In this document: positions 33,458 through 40,700 of the stretch, one piece after another
Layout: every line of letters begins with the position of its first letter
Position numbering within the stretch: position 1 is the stretch's first letter
Source: Verrucomicrobiaceae bacterium
GTDB taxonomy: Bacteria > Verrucomicrobiota > Verrucomicrobiia > Verrucomicrobiales > Verrucomicrobiaceae
DNA: 64,000 nucleotides
Direction of reading: 5' to 3'
Assembly: GCA_016795365.1 (NCBI GenBank)
Contig: JAEUHN010000031.1
Span: forward strand, 62,001 to 126,000
The notes under the pieces: generated by a model
What the model was told of the DNA's origin: nothing
What the model saw: only the letters and a program-made list of their open reading frames with translations
Databases searched by the model: none
Position numbers and translations under genes: made by a program

Positions 33458-34903
33458 TTACTCGTTCCTTGCACCGCTGGGGGCGCTGAGGAACTTGCGC
33501 ACGTCGGTGTAGAGGCCGTCTTGGGCGGACTGCTGGACGTGAGGGCGAGCACCTTCAAACCAATCATCCGTGGCGGGATGGTAGTTCTTCGCGATGTCGG
33601 TGAGAAGGTCCATCGAGATTGGCACGGGGCGGTTCGTGTGGACGGCTTCGGACAAGGACAGCTCGGCGGCGCGATCAAAGACATACTTCAAGTCGGCACC
33701 CGTGAAGCCTTTGGTGAGCTTGGCGAGGGTATCGACATCTAGATGGGCGATGGGCTTGTCCTTGGCCAGCAACTCGATGATCTGAACACGAGCCGGGCGA
33801 TCGGGCGGAGGGACGAAGATCGTCTGATCAAACCGACCCGGACGGCGGAAGGCAGGATCGAGGTTCCAAGGCGAGTTCGTGGCACCGATGACGAGGATGC
33901 GCGATTGATCGGCGCGCAGGCCGTCGAGTTCGGAGAGGAACTGGTTCACCAAGTTGCGCATGGGGCTTTCGCGCACGTTGCGTCGATCCACAGCGAGGGA
34001 ATCGAGTTCATCGAACACGAGCACGCAGGGCGAGTTGGACCGCGCGGTCTCGAAGATTTGATGCAGGTTGCGCTCGCTGCTGCCGAAGTAGGGATCGAAG
34101 ATCTCGTGCAGGCCGATGGCGAAATAGTTGCAACCCACTTCACCGGCGACAGCGCGGAGCATGAGGGTCTTGCCACAGCCGGGAGGTCCAAAGATGAGGA
34201 TGCCACCGCCAGCTTTGCGACCATACGCCTTGTAGAGATCGGGGTGCTGGAGCGGATAGATGATCTTGATGCGAATCTCTTCCTTCAGCTCTTCCATGCC
34301 GCCCACGGAATCGAAGTTCACTTTGGTGCGCTCGCTGTCGCCAGGCGTGAAAAAGGTCTCAGGACGCCACTCATCGAAGGGTTCATCGATGAAGTCATCG
34401 CTCATGTCGCTGCCCATATCGCCGGATGGCGGCAGTGGATCGGAAGAGGAACTGAATGGAGTATCGTTCTGTAGCAACGAGGAAGCGACGGACCTGCGGA
34501 CATCGGCAGCGCTCCGGCCGAGTTCCTGTTCGAGGCCGACATCGGTGACTGCAGCATCGATGCGCACGGCTTTCTCAAACTGCTCAAGTGCGCGTGCCCG
34601 GTCGCCTTCGCCAAGCAGGATTCGGCTCAGGAGCAGATGGGCCTGGGCGCAGTCGTCTTCGTTCTGCAACACACGCTCAACGCGGACGGCGGCACCTGAG
34701 GAGTCGCCGCGAATCAATAGGGCGCGGGCAATGCCGAGCTGGGCTTCGATTTGATCAGGATCAATATCGAGCACTCGCTCATACATCTTCAGGGCCTCAT
34801 CGAGCTGGAGTTCCTCCACGCACGCATGGCCATGAAGGAGAAGCAGCGACGGATTATTGGGCGATTTGGCCAATGCGTCGCGGATGGCGGAAAGACGTGA
34901 CAT
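33458..34903 (-). CDS. TPR-containing AAA ATPase (Cdc48/SpoVK-like module)
   Basis: 481 residues from ATG 34903. Residues about 10-130 form tetratricopeptide-like repeats (LLLHGHACVEELQLDEALKM, IALGIARALLIRGD-like, LLLSRILLGEGDRARALEQF). A disordered acidic/Ser linker follows. A single AAA module begins around residue 220 with FDSVGGMEELKEEIR, then Walker A GPPGCGKTLMLRAVAGE, Walker B VLVFDELDSLA, sensor GATNSPWNLDPAFRRPGRFD and PDRPARVQIIELLAKD. It resembles the D1/D2 modules of p97/FtsH-type remodelling ATPases without a protease domain. TPRs may recruit substrate. The pabA-like gene is just upstream on the same strand. Confidence 0.88.
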   Translation of the reverse strand: MSRLSAIRDALAKSPNNPSLLLLHGHACVEELQLDEALKMYERVLDIDPDQIEAQLGIARALLIRGDSSGAAVRVERVLQNEDDCAQAHLLLSRILLGEGDRARALEQFEKAVRIDAAVTDVGLEQELGRSAADVRRSVASSLLQNDTPFSSSSDPLPPSGDMGSDMSDDFIDEPFDEWRPETFFTPGDSERTKVNFDSVGGMEELKEEIRIKIIYPLQHPDLYKAYGRKAGGGILIFGPPGCGKTLMLRAVAGEVGCNYFAIGLHEIFDPYFGSSERNLHQIFETARSNSPCVLVFDELDSLAVDRRNVRESPMRNLVNQFLSELDGLRADQSRILVIGATNSPWNLDPAFRRPGRFDQTIFVPPPDRPARVQIIELLAKDKPIAHLDVDTLAKLTKGFTGADLKYVFDRAAELSLSEAVHTNRPVPISMDLLTDIAKNYHPATDDWFEGARPHVQQSAQDGLYTDVRKFLSAPSGARNE

Positions 34904-34959
34904 GATGGTGGGTTTGGACAGGAAAGCGAGCCCTCCTGTTGAAAGGGACTTAACCGAGG

Positions 34960-35535
34960 TTAGTCCGCGAGTTCCAGGAAATTCTTCAGCAGTCGCTTTC
35001 CTTCGGACGTGAGAATGGATTCGGGGTGGAACTGCACGCCGTGGATGGGGAATTGCTTGTGGCGCAGGCCCATGATCTCGGACTCGTCGTCGTCGGCCAC
35101 GGCCGTGATTTCCAGGCACTCGGGAAGGGTGGCGCGCTTGACCAGCAGCGAGTGGTAGCGCGTGGCGGTGAAAGGATTCGGCAGGTTGGCGAAGACGGAC
35201 TTGCCCGTGTGCTTGATCAGCGAGGTCTTGCCGTGCATGAGGCGGTCGGCGCGGACGACTTCACCACCGAAGACGTGGCCGATGGACTGATGGCCCAGGC
35301 ACACGCCCAGTATCGGGGTGCTTTGGCCGAAGCGCTCGATCACCTCGCAACTGATGCCCGCTTCCTTGGGTGTGCAGGGGCCGGGCGAGATGCAGATGCG
35401 CTCGGGCTTCAGTTTGGCGATCTCATCCGTGGTGATCTGGTCGTTGCGATGCACCTGCATGTTGACCCCCATCTCGCCAAAATACTGCACGAGGTTGTAG
35501 GTGAAGGAATCGTAGTTGTCGATGATGAGCAGCAT
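34960..35535 (-). CDS. Anthranilate / aminodeoxychorismate synthase glutaminase subunit
   Basis: 191 residues, a class I glutamine amidotransferase domain. [20 protein letters not shown] starts it, the nucleophile is Cys79 in [11 protein letters not shown] and the catalytic His-Glu pair is in VQFHPESI. It supplies ammonia to TrpE or PabB for tryptophan or folate synthesis; sequence alone does not separate TrpG from PabA, and one protein often serves both. No synthase component I lies in the window. Its start codon lies six bases from an inverted heptad array on the upstream side, which could affect its expression. Confidence 0.92.
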   Translation of the reverse strand: MLLIIDNYDSFTYNLVQYFGEMGVNMQVHRNDQITTDEIAKLKPERICISPGPCTPKEAGISCEVIERFGQSTPILGVCLGHQSIGHVFGGEVVRADRLMHGKTSLIKHTGKSVFANLPNPFTATRYHSLLVKRATLPECLEITAVADDDESEIMGLRHKQFPIHGVQFHPESILTSEGKRLLKNFLELAD

Positions 35536-35540
35536 GGGAA

Positions 35541-35638
35541 AGCGAAGAGCAAAGGGCTAAGAGCGAAGAGGGGCGGGGAATCGGAGGGCTTGAGCGCGCG
35601 GCAGTGAACTATTAGCTCTACGCTCTTTGCTCTCCGCT
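35541..35638. repeat. Inverted heptad array between araD and the glutaminase gene
   Basis: On the plus strand, units AGCGAAG, AGCAAAG, GGCTAAG, AGCGAAG run 35541-35568. From 35611 to 35638 the units are ATTAGCT, CTACGCT, CTTTGCT, CTCCGCT, whose complements are AGCTAAT, AGCGTAG, AGCAAAG and AGCGGAG. The arms could pair over a 42-base loop in the minus-strand transcript, between the araD stop and the next start codon. Confidence 0.75.
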
Positions 35639-36334
35639 TCATTTCTGTCCATAGTAGGCAGCGGGGCCGTGCTTGCGCGAGTGGTGTTTTTCCAAGATGT
35701 GCGAAGGGATGGAGCCGAGTGCAGGGTTCAGGGCGAGGGAGCCGAGCGCCATCTGAGCGCACATTTCGAGGGCGATGCTGTTCTTGAGCGAGTCCATGGC
35801 GTTCTTGCCAAAGGTGAAGGGCGCGTGGTGAAGCTGGAGCACGCCGGGCATCTCGATCGGGCTGAGCTTCAGCTCGCGCAGGCGCTCCACGATGGCCACG
35901 CCGGTGAAGTGCTCGTAGCCAGCCTCGACTTCCTCCGGCGTTAGCGCGCGGACGATGGGCACGGTGCCGTGGAAGTGGTCGGCATGAGTGGTGCCGAAGC
36001 ACGGAATCTCGCGGCCCGCCTGGGCGAACATGGTGGCATGCGCGCTGTGCGTGTGCGTGATGCCGCCGATCTCGGGGAACTCGCGATACAGCACGAGATG
36101 CGTCTTCGTGTCGGACGAGGGCCGCAATTTGCCCTCCACGACGTCGCCTTCCAAGTCGAGCACCACCATGTCATCGGGCGTCAGTGCGCCGTAATCGACG
36201 CCGCTCGGCTTGATGCACCAGAGGCCGGACGCGCGGTCGATGCCGCTGACGTTGCCCCAGGTGAGTTTCACGAGGCCGGACGGTTCGAGCTGGCGGTTGG
36301 CTTCGCAGACTTGGGCTTTGAGATCGCTGAGCAT
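35639..36334 (-). CDS. araD: L-ribulose-5-phosphate 4-epimerase
   Basis: 231 residues, class II aldolase fold and the usual AraD length. The zinc ligands are His94 and His96 in THTHSAHATMF and a later His in LQLHHAPFTFG; Asp75 corresponds to the metal-vicinal DT(K) segment. The catalytic Tyr is in the terminal AAYYGQK. It interconverts L-ribulose 5-phosphate and D-xylulose 5-phosphate, the last step of L-arabinose catabolism. Neither araA nor araB is in the window, so the pathway must be completed elsewhere. Confidence 0.92.
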   Translation of the reverse strand: MLSDLKAQVCEANRQLEPSGLVKLTWGNVSGIDRASGLWCIKPSGVDYGALTPDDMVVLDLEGDVVEGKLRPSSDTKTHLVLYREFPEIGGITHTHSAHATMFAQAGREIPCFGTTHADHFHGTVPIVRALTPEEVEAGYEHFTGVAIVERLRELKLSPIEMPGVLQLHHAPFTFGKNAMDSLKNSIALEMCAQMALGSLALNPALGSIPSHILEKHHSRKHGPAAYYGQK

Positions 36335-36414
36335 GGGAAAGGGAAAAACGTGGCACCGCGCTGGGCGGATTCGTTGGGCTATCCACTAAGGGACGCGCGG
36401 GCGCAACCAAGTAG

Positions 36415-36435
36415 TCCAGTTGCGCCGCAACTGGA
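36415..36435. repeat. 21-bp perfect palindromic element
   Basis: TCCAGTTGCG (36415-36424) and CGCAACTGGA (36426-36435) around a single C, preceded by GTAG. It shares the sequence GTAGTCCAGTTGCG with the longer palindrome 120 bases away, so the two are copies of one element. REP-like, intergenic, upstream of araD. Confidence 0.8.
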
Positions 36436-36534
36436 GGCCCTGTGCAACCCTCAGCCATGTAGCCTCGTGATCTGCTCAGGCCCTCGATGGCTTGTCTCCA
36501 GTTGCCGAGAGTTGATCGGCCCTGCGTGAGCGTT

Positions 36535-36565
36535 GGTAGTCCAGTTGCGGCGCAACCGGACTACC
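36535..36565. repeat. 31-bp near-perfect palindrome, REP-like, at the end of the LprI-like gene
   Basis: Two 15-base arms, GGTAGTCCAGTTGCG (36535-36549) and CGCAACCGGACTACC (36551-36565), with one A-C position and a single central base. It begins five bases past the stop of the minus-strand LprI-like gene and could act as a transcript-end hairpin or a dispersed repetitive palindrome. The remaining 100 bases between this element and the 21-bp copy show nothing else. Confidence 0.8.
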
Positions 36566-36569
36566 ATTT

Positions 36570-37271
36570 TCAGTCCGCGAACAAGGTCACATCGGCGATG
36601 ATCCACCTGCCCGCGCTGTTCCTGGCCAGCTCCAGTTCGATGCCGCCGCCCTCGTAGTAGATGTGCGTGTTGTCCATGAGCTTGAGCGTCGGATTGTCTC
36701 CGGCGCTGGTTTTCCAGACAAGTTTCTTCAAGGCCGTCTCCGTGGCGAGCATCGCGGCGGCCTTGCGATTGTGCGCCTTGTAGGCATCGAAGAACTGCTG
36801 AGCTGCGAGAGCCTGCGACTTTGCGCCTGTGGGTTCGGTGGTGGGCGCAGGTTCGGGCCTGGGCGTCGGTTTCGGCATGGGACGCGGCTCGGGGATGGGC
36901 TCGGCTCTCGGAGGTTGCGGAGCTGATGTGTCGTCAATGCCAAGACGCTCCCTGAGCATTTGGGTTCGCTGCTCGGTGAGCCGTCCGACGGTCCCGCTGA
37001 AAAGGAGGGGAGCCATACTGCCACCGCGTGCTTCATCGGCGGCGAAAGCGGCTTCCGCGTCGCGAAAGGCGATCCACGCGCGCTGCGAGGCTTTCAGGAG
37101 CTTGGCACCTTCATCATCAAGCGTGTCCAGCACTTGCTTGTAAACCCTGTTCAACTCCCGGTCGGCAAGCGCTGCATCGCGAGCTGCCTGGGCATTCATT
37201 TCGCTCTGCGACTGAGCGCGGACAGGCTGAGCGAGAACGGTCAGCAGCGAAAGAAGAGGCAGCAGTTTCAT
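36570..37271 (-). CDS. Exported LprI-like (DUF1311) protein
   Basis: 233 residues from ATG 37271 with signal peptide MKLLPLLSLLTVLAQPVRA. Residues about 20-105 match the lysozyme-inhibitor LprI/DUF1311 helical domain (AALADRELNRVYKQVLDTL, LLKASQRAWIAFRDAEAAF, GSMAPLLFSGTVGRLTEQRT). A Pro-rich linker (PRAEPIPEPRPMPKPTPRPE) follows, then an unassigned C-terminal domain with FFDAYKAHNRKAAAML and IYYEGGGIELELARN, which looks like an NTF2/DUF4440-type small beta domain. It might protect against muramidases or bind a periplasmic partner. The cytochrome gene is four bases upstream on the same strand. Confidence 0.83.
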   Translation of the reverse strand: MKLLPLLSLLTVLAQPVRAQSQSEMNAQAARDAALADRELNRVYKQVLDTLDDEGAKLLKASQRAWIAFRDAEAAFAADEARGGSMAPLLFSGTVGRLTEQRTQMLRERLGIDDTSAPQPPRAEPIPEPRPMPKPTPRPEPAPTTEPTGAKSQALAAQQFFDAYKAHNRKAAAMLATETALKKLVWKTSAGDNPTLKLMDNTHIYYEGGGIELELARNSAGRWIIADVTLFAD

Positions 37272-37275
37272 GGTG

Positions 37276-37866
37276 CTATTGTTCGGCCTGCATCTTGGCC
37301 TGGAATTGACCGGCCATGTTGAGGTTCGAGAGCGGATACTTGTAGAGCTGGCCATTTTCGGTGCGTAGCAGAACGAACTCACCTTCCATGCCCTCGAAGG
37401 TCGCCTTGATCGCCTTGCCCTCCTTGTTGGTCCAGTTCATCGGGGTCTTCACCTTCGGGCGCTTGGTGGCCGCCATCTTCGCTGCGATGTCGATCCCTGG
37501 AAGGTTGGCACCTTCCTCGATCCACGTCTTGAGCGTTTCGATCTCTTTGGACGATAGCGGGTCCTTACCTTCGGGCGGCATCATCTTCTTGCCATTGGCT
37601 CCCATCACGATGGGGATCAGATCGCTCTGCTCGAGGTCCTTGGGAACGATGATCCGGCCTGGTCCCACGTCATTGGCGAGCCGCTTTACGTCATCGAAGA
37701 CAAAGCCTGCCTTCTCCTTCTTCTTGCCCACGCTGTGGCAGTCGTAGCAGTGCTTGGCAAAGATTGGCTGGACGTGCTTCTTGAAGTCGATGGTCGGGCT
37801 GCCAGGGAGCTGAGCGTGCAGCGTGGCGGCGGCGATAAAAGTGAGAGCGATGAAGGCGCGAATCAT
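37276..37866 (-). CDS. Exported cytochrome c with SHD1-like domain
   Basis: 196 residues with signal MIRAFIALTFIAAATLHA. A PSCyt1-type domain follows: FKKHVQPIFAKHCYDCHSVG with heme motif CYDCH, then PGRIIVPKDLEQSDLIPIV, KKMMPPEGKDPLSSKEIETL and KTWIEEGANLPG. The C-terminal 50 residues (NWTNKEGKAIKATFEGMEG, FVLLRTENGQLYKYPLSNLN) fit the SLA1-homology (SHD1)-like beta domain often attached to Verrucomicrobial and Planctomycetal exported proteins. An electron-transfer role in the periplasm is likely. Confidence 0.9.
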   Translation of the reverse strand: MIRAFIALTFIAAATLHAQLPGSPTIDFKKHVQPIFAKHCYDCHSVGKKKEKAGFVFDDVKRLANDVGPGRIIVPKDLEQSDLIPIVMGANGKKMMPPEGKDPLSSKEIETLKTWIEEGANLPGIDIAAKMAATKRPKVKTPMNWTNKEGKAIKATFEGMEGEFVLLRTENGQLYKYPLSNLNMAGQFQAKMQAEQ

Positions 37867-37958
37867 TGGGGCGTAAGACTACAGCAAACGGATCAATTCG
37901 TCTCTGCTTAGCTTGTGGATGCCAAATTCACGAGCATCGAATGCTAGGTCATTCCCGG

Positions 37959-39176
37959 TTACTTCCTCCACAACCACCGCATAGCGTCCGGGAGGCTGGC
38001 GCTCATGCCTTTGCTGCCGTGGAAGCAGTGGCCGTAGTCGAAGCGGTGGTCGTAGCCCATATACTTGAGCGAAGCTGCCATCTTTTGGTTCGCCAGGGGC
38101 CAGTTGCCATAAGGATTGTCCAGGTCGTTGTCGCCATCCAGAAGGTAGATGCGGAGCGGCTTACGCTCGGTCTTGCGGATCATCGCAGGATAAACGTGAC
38201 CGCCGCGAAGATTGACGAAGCTGCCCACCCACGAGAGCACCTTGCTGAATTGATCAGGGCGTTCCCAGGCAACGGTGAAGGCACAGATGCCGCCGGATGA
38301 TCCACCGGCGATGGCATGATCTTCCGGGCGGTCACTCCAGGTTAAGGAGTAGCGCTGTTTCACAGTGGGAAGGATCTCGTCGATCACGAAACGAGCGTAG
38401 GCATCGCCCAGCGAATCGTATTCGAAACCACGGTTGGCGGCCTTGTCCCCGGCCTTCTGCGTCGGCTTGCGACCTGGATCAATGAAGACTCCGATCGTGA
38501 CCGGCATCTCGCCTTTGGCAATCAAGGTATCAAACACACGCGTGGCACGGAGTTGTCCCGGCTGGCCGTTCGGGTCTGCATGGCGCGTGCCGTCCTGCCA
38601 CACCATGAGGCTGGCGGGTTTGGTCGCATCGTATTGTGCCGGGATGTAAACCGTCACGTCGCGCACGGTGTTGGGAAAGACGTGGCTGTCCTTCCACTCG
38701 AACTTCTCCAGCCGTCCCTCGGGCACTCCAGCCTGCGCCTTGGCCTCCGCAGGCATCTCGTAGTGCTCGATGCGGATCGTGCCAGCCAGCAAGGCCATGC
38801 CATGGGACTCCAGGCGATAATCGAACTCTCGGAAGTTTGGCAGTTCGAGCGCCAGCACTTGCAGGCCCTCGTCATTGATCTTCTTCATCTCGCCGAGCAC
38901 CTTGCCCTTGCCCTCGATCACCTGCACGGGATTTGCACTGATCACGGCCCAGGCTGCGGTGGTCTTTTCCACTTTGGCACCTGCCTTGCCCATGGCGAGG
39001 CTTTGCTTGCCGAACATCTTCAAGACCATGGGGACGAGCTTCGAGGAATCCGTGGAGTCATCGAGAGCTCGCTTCAGTTCGACCACGCTCGGCGGCACCC
39101 AGGCGGACTTGGGTTTCGGGGCCTGCGCCAGAGCTACGCTGGAGAGCAAGGTGAGGGCGAGGAGGCGAACGATCAT
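37959..39176 (-). CDS. Exported esterase (enterochelin esterase/feruloyl esterase-like)
   Basis: 405 residues with signal MIVRLLALTLLSSVALA. The first 150 residues form an unassigned N-terminal domain. The alpha/beta hydrolase domain includes VTVYIPAQYDATKPASLMVW, the oxyanion region DGTRHADPNGQPGQLRAT, the nucleophile elbow AGGSSGGICAF (Ser near residue 290), RIYLLDGDNDLDNPYGNW with the acid Asp, and HCFHGS near the C-terminus with the His. This is the esterase D/putative feruloyl esterase pattern, suggesting removal of acyl groups from plant or algal polysaccharide. It is separated from the cytochrome gene by 92 unremarkable bases. Confidence 0.87.
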   Translation of the reverse strand: MIVRLLALTLLSSVALAQAPKPKSAWVPPSVVELKRALDDSTDSSKLVPMVLKMFGKQSLAMGKAGAKVEKTTAAWAVISANPVQVIEGKGKVLGEMKKINDEGLQVLALELPNFREFDYRLESHGMALLAGTIRIEHYEMPAEAKAQAGVPEGRLEKFEWKDSHVFPNTVRDVTVYIPAQYDATKPASLMVWQDGTRHADPNGQPGQLRATRVFDTLIAKGEMPVTIGVFIDPGRKPTQKAGDKAANRGFEYDSLGDAYARFVIDEILPTVKQRYSLTWSDRPEDHAIAGGSSGGICAFTVAWERPDQFSKVLSWVGSFVNLRGGHVYPAMIRKTERKPLRIYLLDGDNDLDNPYGNWPLANQKMAASLKYMGYDHRFDYGHCFHGSKGMSASLPDAMRWLWRK

Positions 39177-39239
39177 GTGAGGGAGTGGGGCGCGGGTAAC
39201 GAGCCGGAGGACCGGAAGCTATCAGCGCTGTTCACCCTC

Positions 39240-40478
39240 TCACTGAGTGAGGTCGTCCCATGACTTCAGTCCGGCCACTGGGAGTGCGAACTTTGCAGCC
39301 TCAGGCCACTCGGGTCTGCCCGCCTTGATGAACAAGTCGTAGAGCTGCTTTTTGCTGTGGGGAGTGGCGACGGAGTTCGGTGCATTGCGCCACAGGCCCA
39401 GGCGCAGTCCGCCTTCATGCGCGTGATCGACGTGGCGATGATAGATGAAGGCATCCACCAGGGGCAGGCGCTGGCATTTCTCCCAGGCGTAGGCATACGC
39501 CGCTGCCTGGAGTTGCTCGCCTTCAGGCTTGAGCAGCGTTTGAAAACCCTGCTCGCTCAAGATCACGCGACGAGGTTTGCCGTTGAATAAGAGCTCCGGC
39601 TTCTCCAGATGATGGCACAGCACTTCGAGGTTCTTGAAGGTGACCTTGGGCGTGTTGTCATCCAGCGTGACACTCTTGTCAGCCCAGACGCGCGGGTTGC
39701 CCAGGTCCTCAGGATAGGGATGATGGGCGACGTTCCAATCGAAGTCGCCTCGTTCCTTGGCGATTCTGGCAAAGGTATCGAGGAAGTCCCTCCCTGGCGT
39801 GGCTTCCTGGGGACTGATGCCTGACATGCTGATGCGCCAATGATGATCGAAGCTCAGATACACACGAGCATTCGCGGAGGCCTCGCGGATCGCGCGGTGG
39901 GCAATGCGCACGGCTTTTTCATGCTCGCTGGCCACTTCCTCCATCGAGGCCAAACCCATGTTATACCACAGCCAGTGCGAGTTCACTTCATTGCCAATGA
40001 TCCAACCCCAGGCCCGACCATGCTCTGGATGCGCTCCACTCCATCGTTCGGCCATGAAGGCCATCGCCTTGCCAAACCACGCCGTGCCTTCAGTCGTCCC
40101 TGTGTTGAAGGCAGCGATGTTGTATTTCCCATCCGCACGCGCCTTCGGATGCACCAGGATCGCATCTTTCTCCGGGTTCTTCGTCGGGTAGGCCAGCACG
40201 ATGAGGTAAACCAGGATGCCCGCGTCCGAGAGCGGCTTGATCTGGGCATCGAGTGACTTGGCATAGCTTTCGTTGAAGCTGCTGCCATCTGGCGACTTCA
40301 TCAGCGCGCCGATGCTCACATTGATGCCTGCATGATGGATGCCCAGCTTCAGCGCATCATCGACCATCTGCACCTGAAGCCCTTTGATATTCGGCGGCTG
40401 CGGGAACGACGTGGGGTCAGGAGCGGCGAGCGCTGAGAGGCTTGCAAGGCAAAGAAGTGCGCGGAGGATAGACTTCAT
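39240..40478 (-). CDS. DUF5722-family glycoside hydrolase-like exported protein
   Basis: 412 residues from ATG 40478 (signal MKSILRALLCLASLSALA). The fold looks like a TIM barrel of the GH-A type. The likely acid/base is Glu164 in GWIIGNEVNSHW and the likely nucleophile is Glu309 in VILSEQGFQT. Conserved stretches LKLGIHHAGINVSIGAL and WNVAHHPYPEDLGNP are characteristic of DUF5722. It is probably an exported glycosidase on an unknown glycan. Its start codon overlaps, on the opposite strand, the start of the small Cys-rich gene (CATG at 40476-40479). Confidence 0.83.
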   Translation of the reverse strand: MKSILRALLCLASLSALAAPDPTSFPQPPNIKGLQVQMVDDALKLGIHHAGINVSIGALMKSPDGSSFNESYAKSLDAQIKPLSDAGILVYLIVLAYPTKNPEKDAILVHPKARADGKYNIAAFNTGTTEGTAWFGKAMAFMAERWSGAHPEHGRAWGWIIGNEVNSHWLWYNMGLASMEEVASEHEKAVRIAHRAIREASANARVYLSFDHHWRISMSGISPQEATPGRDFLDTFARIAKERGDFDWNVAHHPYPEDLGNPRVWADKSVTLDDNTPKVTFKNLEVLCHHLEKPELLFNGKPRRVILSEQGFQTLLKPEGEQLQAAAYAYAWEKCQRLPLVDAFIYHRHVDHAHEGGLRLGLWRNAPNSVATPHSKKQLYDLFIKAGRPEWPEAAKFALPVAGLKSWDDLTQ

Positions 40479-40647
40479 GAATTCGACTTTGATCGTAGCT
40501 GCTGACTCACCAACGCCCACCGCATCATGCATCTGCTCGCGCTGTGGTGCGCCAGATGCCGTGCACTTCGGCGACGAGTCGATCTGCCTGTCATGCTACA
40601 CCGAGTGCGGTTCGTGTTGTGCCGAACAGGACGACGAGTCTAACTGA
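40477..40647 (+). CDS. Small cysteine-rich (zinc-ribbon-like) protein, 56 residues
   Basis: The protein has eight cysteines, at 18, 20, 23, 37, 40, 44, 47 and 48: CICSRCG, then CLSCYTECGSCC, then an acidic end (AEQDDESN). The CxxC pairs suggest two metal knuckles or one zinc plus an extra pair. I have the impression of a widespread family of such proteins in these phyla but cannot name it. ATG 40477 is used because no other Met follows; it overlaps the divergent glycosidase start by two bases, so a downstream TTG (codon 5) remains possible. The Cys spacing and acidic C-terminus argue that it is real. Confidence 0.65.
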   Translation: MNSTLIVAADSPTPTASCICSRCGAPDAVHFGDESICLSCYTECGSCCAEQDDESN

Positions 40648-40700
40648 TGGAACACTGTCCTCCGCACGTTTGACGGAGGACAGGCATCACCTTTTAAACG

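Noticed and set aside
34904-35119. Upstream extension of the TPR-AAA protein
   Set aside because: Antisense to the glutaminase gene and low in sense; ATG 34903 begins the TPR region.
39238-39250. CTCAC-TGA-GTGAG hairpin at the DUF5722 stop codon
   Set aside because: Only five pairs with no T-run; too small to call a terminator.
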